A DNA stretch of 64,000 nucleotides from Galbula dea (GCA_013399015.1 VWZX01000882.1:124001-188000); one strand, 5' to 3'; counted from the first letter of the stretch, positions 1 through 14,400 are shown. The notes: a model not told the origin generated them from the letters alone. Program-made: numbers and translations.

Positions 1-36
1 ATGTAATAGATGGTGATAATGTAATAGATGGTGATG
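1..36. repeat. 18-bp tandem repeat, two copies
   Basis: Two adjacent 18-base units, at 1-18 and 19-36, differ only in the last base. The array reaches the window edge, so it may extend to the left. It lies in the IFNGR2 intron just before the first exon in view. Confidence 0.8.
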
Positions 37-112
37 GAATTTGGAGATCCAAAGTTGGTTGCTGTATACTTGAATGCTTTAATAGTTATTTTTACTCCTC
101 TTCTTCCTTTAG

Positions 113-3100
113 AATCTTCTCCCCATTTACCAGCACCGAAGGATGTGAAAGTTTATTCCTATAACTTTCGTAGTTCACTGCGGTGGTCTGCTGTTAAAGT
201 GGAGAGAGGCTTGGTGTTATACACAGTCCATTTTAAAACGTAAGTAAATAGAACAAAATCAGTTTGGTTGCATTTAGATCTAATCCAGCAACACAACTGC
301 TTTAAAAAAACCAAAAAAGGAGAGGGAAAAAGGCTAAAAATGACTAAGCAAATGAAAGAATGAGTTATTTCAGATGGGGTTTTATATCTGAAAGGAGTGA
401 CTGAAGACTGTCTCTTAGCCTGTGATATTTCCACTGAACTAAGCAAAGATTGAAGACCTGAAGCACACCAAGAAGTGTTGCATATTTTCCTGTATAATTT
501 TAGCCTCACTGAGTTCTCCCTTAATAATTTTTCTCCAGATACTGAGGAGTTGCAGGTGCTGTGGAGTTAAACCTGTGTGAGAGTGGTAGTTTTGTAACAT
601 AGTCTGTTGATACAAAAACTGTCTAGGTGGAAAGGATTGTATTTTAGATATTTGCAAAGTTCTGCTGATGTTTTATTTGTCCTTTGTTTTGCATTGCAGA
701 GGGGCCTTTGACCAGTGGGATGAGATGAACTGCACTCGTATTGCCCAGACTGAATGCAGTTTCCCCTGGTCACTCAAGCGGCGGCGCTGGACCTTTTTTT
801 TGCGTGTGAGAGCTGAGCTAGGGCAAGTGACTTCTGACTGGGTGGAAACAGATCCATTTGTGGCAGACAGAGACAGTAAGTGCTATTTATGATTTCAGTG
901 TCTCTTTCTCTCTTAAAGGAGATTTCTTTAAAAAAAAAAAAACTTTCTTGTTTGTTCTAAGCTTTGTCCTGACTACAGTGTAGAGGTGTCAAGGCACACT
1001 TTAAATCCCGTTACATGTGTGAACAAGCATATTGTTGTTCTTTGTAAGATGTGCTCTTTGTCTTGCTGTGATTGGTTTTGAGATTAGAAAGAAGTAAATG
1101 CTGAGTTTAAAAATACCTCTGAAATTACAATGGAACAGAGGAATGGATTTATTGACTCTTTAGTTCCAATTCTCCCATACCTGGTGAGGAGCCATGGTCG
1201 TCCATGTATGGTACTTTCCCTGGTGACTTCAGTTCTAAATCTTGGATTTTCTCCAGGAGTATGAAGAGTGTGGGGATGAGAAAGTACCAAGATCCTGAGT
1301 TAAAGATGACAGTTGATGTATCTGCAGCTTGTGATGCAGGACTGTTTGGGAGTAGGATTCTTTGGGGTTTAGGAAAGCATTGGGCTAATGGGAATACAAG
1401 ATAAAGGAGAGGCTTGGTGCAAGAGAGGTGTTTGTGTGTCTGCTCCTTGGGGGAGCTAAGAGGAACATCTTGTGATCATTCTTCTGTGACTGCCCTCCAG
1501 ATCAATTTTTAGACACCAAGACCATGACTACTCAGTCAGGCTGTTCTCTTCCTCTAAAGTTTGGGTTAGTTCCACTTGAGAGTGGAGCTTTGGGAATCTG
1601 TGACAGCACACAACAAGGCATTTGCAGTTGTACAGCAACAGGAAGTAGAAACTGAAATTTCTCTACTAATACAAACATCACCAGAGGCAATTTTCTCTAA
1701 AGTAACAGTGGACAAAGCAGGTTCTACTGGATTAATTTTTAGATACAAAAGGTAGTGATTGCATGCAAGGATTGATTTATTTTTTTGTTGTTAGTAGTTA
1801 CCCCTCTTTAGTATGCAAGCAGCTGAGCACTACTGTAGTATTTGCCTGGGTGGGGTTTTTTGTGATCCTGGAGTGCTTGCAAATGCTGATAAGCTTAACT
1901 AGTGAAAGAAGTCAAGGTAACAAGAATAAATGACTAATGACCATATATGACCTGTAATCACACAAGTCTTGTACTAGGACTGACAGTACAATATTTTTCC
2001 TTATTTAGACCTCAGAGTACTTCACAAGAGGAAGTCACTTCTTTGTGTTGTTGGGCAGATGGAGACATCAAAGCAAGGAGAGGGAAACTAGTTACTCATC
2101 TTCGGATCTCTTGACCCAAATAGTGAGCTTTTCAGAGAACATGGAATATGTGGCAGGGTGTGTGAAGAAGAAAAAATTACCACAATTGTATTCCCATTAA
2201 CTGCAGATAAATTCAGATATGTTCTAGTGACTATTTACTGAATTTTCAGGGAAAGTTAACAGGATTTTCTTTAATTACTTAGTTTCTTGTATGTTTTCTA
2301 GTCTTTTTCCTTTGATTAGTACTAAAGTAGGTATCTTAAATGCATTAAGTAGGTAAGAAGATGATGTATTCCTTTTCCTGAGAAAAAGCTCTCAATATTT
2401 AGCATGTTTGCTGAATGTCTGAAGACAGTATGATGAGCTGCTCTGCATCCCAGAGGTTCACTGTTCTTTCTGTCTTTATTTTCAGCTACTCTAGGGCCCC
2501 CTAAAGTGAACAGCGTGATTGAAAGTTCTGACTCCCTTTTCATTAATGTCACACCCCCTTTTGAATCTGAAGCAGGGGACTTTTTTGAGTATCATGTGTC
2601 CTACTGGGAGAATGCAACAAGTACTACTAAAAAAGTAAGAATTATCTCTAATTTTTTCTGTTCATAATGCCTTTGTGACTAAGAGATAGGAGTTAATGTC
2701 TCTTGGTAAAACTGCAGAAATTGAGGAAGAAAACTAGTGTAAATTTTTTCTCTAGCAGTGAAGGTCAGCATTTGGTGTCTTGAAAAAGAAGTTAATTTGG
2801 TCTTGGCACAAGTATTACATATATTACAAAATTTTCAAATCCATCTTTTTTCTTCTGCATGAAACGGAAGTTAAATCACATTTCAGATCAGGAGAGAGAA
2901 TCCACATAGTGTCAAAGGAGGCTTTAAAATGACATTTAGAGTCCAAAGTTTGCATAGGCAATTAGGAAAACTCTGAAATATCCTTCCTCCATTCCCATGC
3001 TGGGCTTGGTTGTGCTGGCAGCTTCAGTAACAGGCTGCTTTGGCCTGATGTTGGCTATTCCTAAGGCAGAGAAAGGCAGAGTTGTTAGAAAGATGCTGGA

Positions 3101-6100
3101 CACAACAGGGAGGAGCTGTGCCTCTTCATATCGAGACATAGAGGTGTTGGTCTCGTTGTGCACTTATGCTACTGACTGGGGCCCTGGTAATTGTGTTCTT
3201 GACAGGCCAACATTGAAGAGGCAGAGGATTGAAAAGAACATCATTCTACAGGCAAATATTTTAAAAAAAGAAGGGGGAAAAAAAATCATTTCTTTTTAAA
3301 CCCCCTTTTGTTTTGGAGACCTTGCTAAATCTAAACCACCTCCGCTTCCTTCCTCTCTTTCACAGAATGTGTGTTTTTCTGACACACATGAAATACCTTC
3401 ATGTTTGAGATTCAGACAAGAAGCCACTCTTGTGTGCCTTTGTAGGCTTCACCAAGGCCCTTATCCTAGCTCCTTACAGGTTAAAAATTCTCCAAAGACT
3501 CTGGTGGCCGTGTGGAGACTGTAGGGGTTTTACACTGGCCATCAGCTGTTTTCAGTAGGTGCTGAGATTGTAGAGGCTCTTCACTGAGCTACATGTCTGT
3601 CAGTCTCCTCTGATGGTGCAGGCACTTCTCATGGTTTGATTTTCCCTCCCTGCTCCTATAATGCCCTCCTGCCTGAGCTGTTACAAAAGCTGCTTCAAAG
3701 TGTCCAGCAATCTGTTGTGGATAAAGTGAGACCTTGCATCAATCTGCATGCCTCTGCTGTTCATGCCCTCATGGAGGATTTAAAATCATCAGGCTTAGTT
3801 TCATTTAAAAATAATGACATTTCAAATGCATTCAAGTAGGAAAGTGGAAATATATTTCACTGCTTCTCTTCTTTGGAAAAACTGAATTATGAAAACTAAA
3901 ATCTGTGCTTTTTGAATGAGAAACTTAAAGAAGGGGAGGGGATTTGTGTTGAAGACAGGTCTGGCTTTTACAGTAATACCTATATTTTTGTGTGTGTGTC
4001 TTTTAAACAGGAGGCAACAACAAGCAATACAGTATTCCAGATTGGAAATCTAAAGGAGTTGACACTTTATTGTTTTAGAATTCAAGCAGAACTGATGACA
4101 GCTTTAGATCTCCCTTTACTTGGACTGGAAAGTGTCCCAAAGTGTTACAGAACTACAATGAGTGGTACAAATCAAATTCTGCTTTTTTTTTGTGTATCAT
4201 GTAGAACATGAGTCTTAGACCATGTAACTGGTGGCTTACATACCCATACTTGTCAGGAGTGCTAAGAGAGCACCACGGGTAGTAGTGCACAATTGTCATC
4301 AGTGGCAAAATAATAAGGAATTTCTCAGCCAGTAATTGAAGTTCTGCATTGTACTCTTCCCCTCATCCTCTTCCTTCATAAATACTGCTATGGGTATTAC
4401 CTCCTAGAAATATGCAAATTAAAAAAATACAGATACCTGGTCTTTAGAGGAAGTAATTGGTGAAGGAGGTGGTGTTGCTCTTGCAAATACTCTCCCTCAG
4501 CAGCTGCCTGCTGCAGGGCAGGAGTGTCCCTCTCCTCGTTAACCTGTTTCATCTTCTGACATTTCAAGCTCCATGTGTTTGTACAAGATAAGAGAGGGTG
4601 AAGGGAGGAGAGGGCATGTGCAAGATAACAGAGTTTCTCCCTCTCTTGAATCTCTCTGTGTCACCACCAGCACAGAGGCACGACCAATCTTTAGCATGCT
4701 TCCAGCATGCTGGAAGATACGTAGACGAAACTTGCTGATGCAGTTTCTGAAGCCCCACAGGAGCTGACCTCCTGGTTAGTATTGACCAAGCACTTGATTA
4801 CAGGCCCCTGAGCTGTGATGTTAGAGTCTCTGGTGCTCCATTTCCTGAAGGGAGGTACATGTTCTGAAAGAGAAGCCTCTGGCATTAGTGGCCCTTGCTG
4901 ACAACTTGAGGGTGGAAGGGCAGATTGCATTGCCCATCTGCCCTCTGCCTGCCAGCAGTGATGCCTACAGCTGTTTGCTCCACTAGCATGTCAAGTAGAA
5001 GCTTGTCTTAGGCTTGTGATTAAGGGGCTGGCAACTTCTGTGTGGAATCACAAAACAAACTATGAACACAGGTGTTTGGAGTGCACCTAGAGTAGAGTTG
5101 TGATCTTAGCCTTGGAAATTATACTTTGATTACCAAGTACAGTAAATTTCAGCTTGCTGTATATACTGCTTTACATTTGATGATGCATGAATATGAACCT
5201 ACCTTGTGTATATTTTCTTTTTCAGATGCAACTAGAGCTGGATATATCACACTAATATTTCTGTTGGTGTTAATTTTTGTACATCTAGTAACGGTTGGTT
5301 TGTTACTTCTGTGGCGACACCACAAAACAATTAAACATTGGATTCAACCACCTTTAGAAATCCCATCACACTTTGAAGAGGTATGTGTAGACATTTCATT
5401 TCTCTCCTCTGTCCCCCTGCCCCTGTAAAAGACAGTGATGATCTTGAAGTGAACATGACTGAAGCTAGTGGCTGTGTAACAGATAACAGTAATTTTTTTT
5501 TCTCTGCATTAAGATACAAATGCTGCTATAATTCTGTTCTGAAACCAGAATAAGAGTCTCTCTTCCTGGAGTATGCCTTGTCTGCCTCTTTCTTTGCTTC
5601 TCTGAGTCATCAGGCTTGAAACAGTTGCTTACTTGAGGCAAAACACTGTTGTGTGCTGCAGAACATGTACTCGGGACCTAGGTCTCTGATTAGAAATCAA
5701 ATACAGAAAAGTAAACACTGATTGTTTTAAGAGCAAGGACTGACTTGAAGACTAAGGACTTCCTAGGGGAATGTTCTTGGGCTTTTGTTTCCCCCCTGTG
5801 GTTTTAGGAATACTCAGATAGAAAAGTTGTCCTGGGACTTTTTTCTCCTTGTAACTCTCACATTTCTATACTCAACAGTATTGCTTCAGTCCTGTTCATC
5901 TTCCTCTTTTAGTACTTAAACAGGAAATAGTCTTTTAAGTGAAGTTCTTGATTGAAAAGTTTTTGTTCAGCAGATACTCCATATTTTTAAAAGCTTGCCT
6001 TGTTTGCAGTTCTTTTGAGTTGTATTTCTTTGTCTGTATTGGTGTGTCAGAGTAGTTCATTGTACAGTGGTAGCTCTGTGATTGTGGAGCTGTTGTTGTT

Positions 6101-7862
6101 GTTTCCAGATTTTATAGAGGAATAAACCCAGACTTCCCCAGACCCCTGAGTACATTATGTTCTCTCTTCACACTACCTCAGCTACTGTTTCCTGTGGGCT
6201 CAGTGGAGGCAGCTGGATCACATACCAAGCAAAGGAGAACTTGCAGTGCACTGTACTAAAATAGTGCAGCACTGTCATCATGTGTTCTGGAGCAATTTTA
6301 TTAATCTGGAAAATATGCAGCAAAAGTAAATAACTCCTGTATAATGGGTGAGCCAAGTTCTGGGCAAAACACTAATAACATGAAGGAAAATCAGTAAATG
6401 TGGTGATTTTTTTAAAATGTGTATTTCTAAAAGGGATCAACTAGGCTGAGCCTTCTCCTCTTAAAACAGGAGTATAGAATGCAGTTTATTTTAAGGCTGT
6501 TTTGTATATATGCTTTTAGATTTTCAGAAAAATCACATGCTTCCTTCTCTTAGAGAAAAATGTCAGCTTTCAGTGAGTTACAAGGAGCAGTTCTGCTGCA
6601 GAAATGCTTTCATATAGCAAAGCCAAACAGGTTTATTTATCTCCTGAATTTGGTAATGTGGGTGTATATGAGGTTCCCATATGAAACATGGTTTTAATGC
6701 ACCTGAAAAAAATAATCCTGTTGCTCATTAGCCTTGCTCTTATAACAGAGAAAATGGTGCCTTAATGGAAACTAAGGTCAATGCTGTCCCACAAGAGACG
6801 TGGCTCAGCCAGATTATGACACCTCCTGCAGTACAGAACAAGCTTTTGAGTGAAACTGCAAGCTCCATCAGTCATTTAACAATGTGAAGGTGTCTGTGTT
6901 CCAGACTACTTTTTCTTTTTTCCTGGTTTAGTACACAGAGATAGATGGCTCCAATTCCCTATAACAAACAAGATCAGCTTAGTGATAAAGGATGATATAG
7001 GGAGGTAGCAGGAGACCAGAACAGCATTTTCTCTGGCCTACTTTTTTTTCTGATGCTCCTTTCTTTGGTTATGTGTTCATTGTAAAGCTGATGACTGAAT
7101 TTTTGAGGAATGGGGAGCAGGGGGAAATCAAAGCAAGAAGTAACTACAAGAGAAGAATGCCACTGGAATTTTCTGGTGCCTGTAAAAGATGCAGATCTGG
7201 CTTTGCTGACACTGAACAAGTCAGAATAGTTGATCTCACTTGCTCCAGCATCACTTTAGGCAAGCTATCAGTTGCTGGATTCCTACACTTGGAAGATATG
7301 TCCCCAGCAGTGTAGTAAAAAAAATAGTCTTTGTGGTTTGTTCTTAACTAGTAGGAATTTGCTTGAACTGACATAAGACTATCAGCCAGAATTTGTTAAA
7401 AAACAAAAAAAAAAAGAAGAAATGGAAGCTGCTTTAAGTTTCTTAAATGGACATTTGGATGATTGATTTCTCTCCCCCTCCCCCCTGAAATAAGGTAGTT
7501 TTAACCTTCTCCTTGTTCAATGTAGTTTCAAGGAAATCCAGAACAGACTATACGTCCAGCAGCTCTCACTTGAGTTCTGATCTGAAGCTACTTGCCTATT
7601 GGTGGTGGTACCTGCTCCATGTCTAATTTCTAACACATCTCTTCTGTGAATGGATTTCTATAAACTGTTATTTGTGTTTCTTTTCCAGTATTTGAAGGAC
7701 CCTAGCATGCCTGGTTTAGAGTTCTTGGACAATTATGCAGAGGACAGTCCTGATGATTCCTTATCTGTTGTATTTTTTGAAGAAGGAAGCCAGGCCTGTG
7801 GCAGCAGTTCAGCTTGTCAAGTTCATTCACCCAGCACCTCCAGTGACAGCAAAGTAACTTAA
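113..7862 (+). CDS. IFNGR2: Interferon gamma receptor 2, 3' six coding exons (partial)
   Basis: Signalling chain of the type II interferon receptor at the cell surface; it brings JAK2 to the complex. Coding exons read at 113-239, 700-875, 2486-2634, 4011-4164, 5226-5380 and 7689-7862. All have AG/GT borders and matching phases, giving 310 residues plus stop. The first exon in view opens the first fibronectin-III domain (LPAPKDVKVYSYNF). Exons 2-4 complete two FNIII domains, with Cys pairs (CTRIAQTEC, and a later YC...KCY) and N-glycosylation sites NCT, NVT and NAT. The fifth exon holds one membrane helix of about 24 hydrophobic residues, then WRHHKTIKHW and a Pro-rich box (PPLEIPSHFEE). The last exon begins YLKDP, as in mammalian IFNGR2, and its tail is acidic and Ser-rich. 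The signal-peptide exon is off the left edge. IL10RB is the main alternative; the YLKDP tail and the position next to TMEM50B favour IFNGR2. Confidence 0.9.
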
Positions 7863-8735
7863 GCAGCTGCCTAGTGAGAGTGCCTGTACCAAGTCTGTGC
7901 AGAGGCTTGTGCTCGTAAGAGGTGCTGTGTGGCTGCTGGCAGGACAGACACAACAAGCTCTGGACAAAATGCAGCCACTGACCAACCCTGAGCAAAATGC
8001 TGCTTCCTGAGAATAGCTTGAACTCTGAGCCTTTGTTTACGTGGCTTCTGCTGTGCTATAACAGCAACTGTGATCTGCCAAAGAGACTTGGAACCTGAAA
8101 GGGAAATGAACACTAACTTGCCTAAAGAGAGATTGTTATAAAACAGTTGTATTAACATCACTGAGAAATAATGGCACTTTATGGCACAACATGGACTTTG
8201 TCAGCAAGTGAATAACTGAACTGTATCATTAATTACTTTCATAGTGGCTTTTATTTTCTTGCTTTGTGAAGTCTGTTAGCACTCAACATATATCCATACC
8301 AGTATGCTTTTCTGGAACATTTAAAGACTTGCAGTTCTCTGTGACAGCTTCTTCCCTCCAGATAAAAATGCATTTTGAAATTACTTCACTCTCCTCAGCA
8401 TGAACCTGTACAAAGAACTGCTCCACGACTTCCTGGTGTCTGCCTCCTAACACATTCATGAGAAGCATTAATCTGCTCCTGCAGTGCTACAGTTGTTCTT
8501 TACAGCAAAACAAACTTTTTTAAAAGGAGTTTTGCTTAGAAGTGAGACAACATCTATCAGTAATTACCAGACACTAAAATCTCTTGTTAACTATGAGATT
8601 AGTCCTGCAAATGACAAGATGACTGAGGGTTTTGTTTTGAGTCCCTTAAAGCAGAAGACTACAAGTTAAGCCTCGCATCATAATCCTGTGGGGTCTGGAA
8701 GATGCCTAATAAAGCACAAATGAACCACTTCTGTA
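7863..8735 (+). other. IFNGR2: IFNGR2 3' UTR
   Basis: Non-coding sequence following the IFNGR2 stop and ending shortly after the AATAAA at 8708-8713. Open frames here on both strands are short and match nothing I recognise. Confidence 0.7.
8708..8713 (+). terminator. IFNGR2: Poly(A) signal AATAAA of IFNGR2
   Basis: Canonical hexamer about 850 bases after the stop codon, with T-rich and GT-rich sequence just downstream (about 8745-8830). Cleavage is expected near 8,730. Confidence 0.7.
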
Positions 8736-8739
8736 CTAA

Positions 8740-9940
8740 AAAGATTGTTTTTATTTGAATCTTTTTTCCTGGGCATGATATGATACAAGTTGTTTAAAAA
8801 ATATAAAGATGTTTGTTTATTTGTAGATTACTTGTTAAGTTATTTAGGTCTCTTACTCAACCTGGTTGCTCTCAGATCTAAGGGTTATCTGAGGTAATGC
8901 TCTTCCACCTCTTCCAGGAATACACAGGAAAAATCAGTAACATTTTTTCCAAAACCTTCCTGAGGTTGTTTCCTCATAGACCTAATCTCATCACTTGTGA
9001 TTAGATTAGGCAAGATGCTAACACAACAGTTATGTGATGACTTCATTCATACTTCAAGTCTGGTAAGAATTTTCAAGTCAGCCATAAGCTGCTCAATACC
9101 TGCTTTTAAGTTCATCTGTGGTCTTTATATAGACTGTGCTGTAAACATATGCAGAACCACTGGCTTGCAAAAGGAATAGCCTACATGCATAACCAAGGGC
9201 ATAAATAAGGAGGCAGTTAAAAGATCTCCTGGGGATGTTTAGCAGGACAGCATACAATGTCCTGAACAGGCCCTATGCTAGGCTTCTGTTAGTGGCTACA
9301 CAAACAGGCCAAAGCTAAAAATCTACTGTTAGGAGTTCTTGAGGGTTATCTTCACAGTTGCCAAGGCATTGCCTAAAGGGAACAACCTCTATCCCACTTG
9401 GCCTGTGCTTAAACTACCTATGGAGTTAAAGTGGACTCAGGATATTCTGAATGAAGACTGAATGGTTCTTGCAGGGGTTTGTGGTTTTCTTTCAGCTTCA
9501 GCTACCAGAAAATAGAAATGCTCAAAGCTGTATAAAGAGCATGGCTAGTTCTTTAAAACCAGAAGGGATGGTCAAGAAATACATGCAAGAAAACAAACTT
9601 CTGGCAGAAAAGGCAGGTAAGCTCAGAAAAAAGTTACTGCTCTCTTAAGAAAACTGGTTTTTAACTGAGACCTTGCAGACCTTTGAAGGACACTGTAAGA
9701 GTTCTTGAGAGTCAAATTGTGCTTGTGCTGTTCAAGTGCCAGGCATAAGATACTGTAAATGGGATTACTTATAGGACACACTTGTTTCTAACTTAGTAAA
9801 AAAAGCCAAACTGACATTCCCAAGCTCCTAAGAAAGACACTGACAGAAAACACTGAAAACAAACCCCTTGGTTTTGCTTACTAGCTGCTGTAAGACTTAA
9901 AGGTAGTACTACTGTACAATTACCTTGAGAAGTTCACTGT
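8740..9940. other. Intergenic region between IFNGR2 and TMEM50B
   Basis: The two genes converge here. I see no conserved gene. The one notable item is an exon-like open stretch at about 9,497-9,616 on the plus strand, with AG and GTAAGC borders (see findings). Confidence 0.5.
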
Positions 9941-9961
9941 TTTGAGAACATAAGATAAATT

Positions 9962-9967
9962 TTTATT
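9962..9967 (-). terminator. TMEM50B: Poly(A) signal of TMEM50B (minus strand AATAAA)
   Basis: TTTATT on the plus strand, that is AATAAA on the minus strand, about 1.5 kb after the TMEM50B stop. It would give a 3' UTR running from 11,476 to about 9,945. This is the best-placed hexamer, but it is not proven to be the one used. Confidence 0.5.
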
Positions 9968-11476
9968 GCAGTTTTCTGAAATAACAACCAAACAGACAAG
10001 TTATGTACAATGCTGTGATTCTAACACCAGTGAATATATCACAACTCACTGTGGGATGATGAAATCCAAATGCAGTTAGTCTAGCCAGTAGCACAATTTC
10101 AGCTGCATTATTTGCTTCATATTCTGTCCACTGGAGTGATTCCCACAAGGAAGCAATTAGATGACTAACAGTGTACAGTAACTATGCATAAGTCATGTTC
10201 TGCACTTTAGTAACCATTTGGTCAGCCATCCTGATAAATGGAAAGTTACAAAAGCTTTTAAACACCAGATAGCCTCAAATGCTTTAAAAACCACATAGGA
10301 CTTGTAAGAGAAGGAAGTCACCAACAGCAAGATGAACATATAAGATCAGTCCAAAGCTATAAAATGTCATTGTTCTCCCTTTCTGTATTCTCCAGCTACA
10401 AGAAACTGGATTTCAATAATGGAAGCATTCCCTTAAGGTGCCCATGAAATTCAGGAGATAAATATATTTTAAACAGGACAGACTGCAGTCCTAAACCTGG
10501 CAATTCTGTCAAGGTAAGATTGTGAGCAACAAATACATCTGCTATATCCCCAACTGAATTGCTCACCTTTTAAATAGAGAAGGTAACAGGTAGCAGATAA
10601 CTGTTCCTTTATCAACCAAAAGCTTCCCCTGAAGAAAATAACGCTAACATAATTTTAAAGTCATTAGTCTGACTCTCATTTATTCTTTATATGCCCTAAA
10701 TGTGACTGGTATCAGTTTGTTGGGGTTTTTATTCTAATATCAGTAAATACATTAAATACAAATTAGTATCTATTACACTGAACAGCATTAAATTAATCCT
10801 AAGGACTGCAGTGCTACCAAATGTCATTTGTGCTACAGCAACTGGAAGTCAAGAAGAGTTTGATTTGCCAAGCAGAACCTGCTTAACACAGGGCCTCGTT
10901 TAAAAACTCAATCTTTTACAAAAAAATAGCTGCTTTATGTATTTCTGAACAGTTATACAAAATTCTTAAAATCAGCTTTCAGCATACAGTAGAATTTACC
11001 CTCACTAAATACAGGCATAGCTGGGTCACTTCCGTGCTGACTGCTCCTTCAGGTTACACAAGCACCCTTGCTGGCAGCCCTTGCCAATGGGCTCTGGTTC
11101 ACCTATGCATCGAAGCAGTCACCACTTTTACAGGGTGCAGGCTGTTTGCTTGTTCACTAGGAGTTCCACTGAAGTCTCTGATGGATGATGTGAAGGTTTG
11201 GAAGAGCAGTTCTTAGGAGTTGATGGAAACTCATGTATTTGAAGAAAGAAGCTGAAGATTTCAGAGAGAAAGCCTGACCATTCCCTTTTCAAATATATAC
11301 AGTCATATGTACATATTCACAACTCTGTCCTGTGAAAAGAGGGAGCTTATTACAGAAACTGTAATTTATCTCAGTTCATACAATCTAGAGAGCGGAACAA
11401 GAACAAAGAAATGTAAATATATCTACATACGCAGTATGATAACAACTATGGAAGAGACAATGCTGTACGTGACCTC

Positions 11477-14400
11477 TCATCCCCATAACTCTTCTGTTCT
11501 TCCAAACTTGTAGATTAGAGTACTAAAAGGAGGGGGGAAAAGAAATAACAAAGAAATCAGACCATTCATAAGGTGGAAAAGGTAATTTTAATAGTAACCT
11601 TATAATCTTATACTATCTACACTGCAAATCAATATCCCTCTAGTAACCTTAACTTCTACCCAAGTCATTATCTGGTGTTTGTATTTCATTCACTATGCAC
11701 TGATAGAACTGTGAGATCCAGCTGAAGCAACTGCTCTGAAACAACATCAGCCAGTCTCATAGGAAAAATGCTGGCATTTTAAGAGATTCTAGGACTAATC
11801 CACAGAGTTACAGAGCAGCAAGTCTTCTCCTGGCATCTGGCAGTCAGCTGAATATAACACATCATGCTAGGACAGAAGCTAAGCAATTAAATTTTTTATG
11901 AGCACATCAGAAAGAATATTGATCCTGTGGTGGGTAAGTGAGATCCAAATTACAATTGCATTTCCAAAATTCCTTTATAAGGTTGGATGCAATTATATTT
12001 TGTTATGAATCAAAAAAAGAAAAATACTGAGGGAACAAAATCAAGTATGATTGCCTTATTGTTCTCTATTTTTTTTTTGCTTATAGCCAACAAACAGGTG
12101 GTAAAGAAGGGCATAGTCATACTAAATCATAAGAGAATGAAGAGGGAAGGAAATGAGAAATATTGACACTGACAACAACAAGAAGCAGCAATGATAAGTA
12201 GACAAGCTAGACACCTGGGCAATTAACTAGAGAACTACCAATACAGCATGTTTAACTAAGTAAAAACAAAATGGTAAGGTTAGCAAGCAAGGCTGAAGCA
12301 CACACATGGCTCAGGGAATACAGACACTAGGGAACAACACTGATGGAAGAGAATCTGATTCAATCAAAACAAAAGTTTGTATAAGGACACTGAGAAAGGC
12401 ATCACTGATTGACCCAGGTCTGGTCTAAGGACTTCTAAGCACTGGAGCAGAGGGAATAGAAACAAGTAGCAGAGGACAAAAATAATTGTTTTCAAGAAGT
12501 AGTTTCATTGAATAATATCACATCAGGTGTCTGTACAATGTCAGTTTACTCAGTGACCCGAGAGATCCCTTTGGCTTACATGCCTCAAGTAAAGGTCAGG
12601 GTGGGTAATAAATTGAAATACAGAGGGTCCTGCACTGAGAGCAGCAAACTCCACACTGTGAAAGGTCAAGACTTGAGTCAACCTTCACCTTTTGGAATTT
12701 ATTTTCCAGGAGTACCAACATGCATGGAAGCAAGTCAGTCAGATACCCCTTTGCAAGGGGAGAAACTTGTCCAGATTACTTACCTGAAAAATATCAATGC
12801 ATTTTGGAAAAACACTGCTAATCCAGGGTAAACATTAGTGTCTGCAAAGGAAGTAACAAAGGGAAAAATAAGTTCTTTTGTATTGGAAGGTGTATGTAAA
12901 ACACTAGCTATAGTATCATTCTCTGACTACAGAACCAGATGGTATGGCTCTGACAAGAACACACCACACACTTCATTCTTCTGGACTTTCTGCCTCTTGG
13001 CTGACAGCAAAAGTACTTTTCTGTATCTGGAGATGAACAAACTTACTCTGTGTAACATATGCTCCAAAAAGAATCCACATTGAAGCAATAAGTGAACCAA
13101 ACATCAGCATAAAGCCAATGAAGAGCCAGACACGGGCACCTGCAGGAAACATTAAAACCTCTGAGAACCATGTAGACCATTACCCACAGTCACAGATGAT
13201 CCAAGCTACTATTCTATTATGATACCATATGTTATCTTGCTAAAGGCACAAAAGTAAAGGGTTAAGACCTCTATTAATGACAAGATAAACCAAATTTTGC
13301 CTTCTCTAGTAAAACATAGAGTGGAGGATGAATTCCCCTTATTTTAGTGAACAAAACTCCCAGAAATTTCCCCTCACCTGTAGGGAATGCCTATAACATC
13401 ATTTAACACAATTTGGAGTGGACTAATGATGAGGTACTTTGCTAAGCTATACTGTTTCTGAGATAAAGAAACAAACAACATGGTAAGTAAAACAAACACT
13501 TCCTGTGATTACTTCAGAAAGACATTTCAGATGGGCAACATCAACCTTAGCTAGGCATTACCTGCTGAAAAAGGAAGATAACACCATTAAAAATCAACCT
13601 GCTCACTCATGGGCAAGAAAAATTATTTCTATGCAGACAGTCTTGCAAGCTGCTTTATGAGTGACACACAAGGAAAGACATCCTATGCTAGTTCAAAAAT
13701 GAGTAAATCCTACCACGTTAGAGGCATTCTACAAGTGACATGAAAACAGATTCTGTGGGATCCATATGGGAAACAGTAAGGGAATGAGGAATTAAAGCAG
13801 AGAGAGGACAGCAGGCCCACAGACACCACACAGTAGGTGACATACAGACAAAACAATGTTTGTAATGCATTCTAAAATAAAACATTCTTAAGGAATGTCT
13901 GCTCCTAGCCTGCCACAAGGAAGAAATTTATTTCTCCCAGCAGCTGTACAGGATTTTTGCAGAGGAAAGTTTAGGTATTCAAGATGCACAAAAGTCAATT
14001 TTTTCTAAGTTCACCTTTTTAACAAAGAATACTTATCTCCAAGTGTTAATTTTGTAACAAGATTTAACTTCACAGAAGTTCTCTTCTGCTCCTTAACTTC
14101 TGATTCTTATTTAACAACCACTTAGAAAGGAAAACAAGAAAAACAAAAATACCAAAAACCCCATACCTAAATAATAATTTTAAACTCAGCTTGATTTTTA
14201 GAGTTTACTTACCTGTTCTTCCTAAGCATCCATCACTGTAGCTGTCTCCTCTCACCTGTGCATTTGAGACAGCATTTATCCTAGGAATGAAAAAGCGTAT
14301 AAATTTCAATTGAAAATTATAAGTAAAAAGCTAGAGTTTTTTTTAAGATGCAACAAGTTCTGGGAAAATTACTTGGCATTCTGTATAGTCATGGCTCTTA

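Noticed and set aside
2936..3299. Overlapping open frames of 75 and 100 codons in an IFNGR2 intron
   Set aside because: No splice-compatible borders or known motif; likely chance.
113..7862. IL10RB or IFNAR1 instead of IFNGR2
   Set aside because: The tail after the membrane helix (PPLEIPSHFEE then YLKDP) and the position directly before TMEM50B fit IFNGR2 best.
12508..13083. Plus-strand open frames of 107 and 81 codons
   Set aside because: They are antisense shadows of TMEM50B exons at 12784-12841 and 13047-13139.
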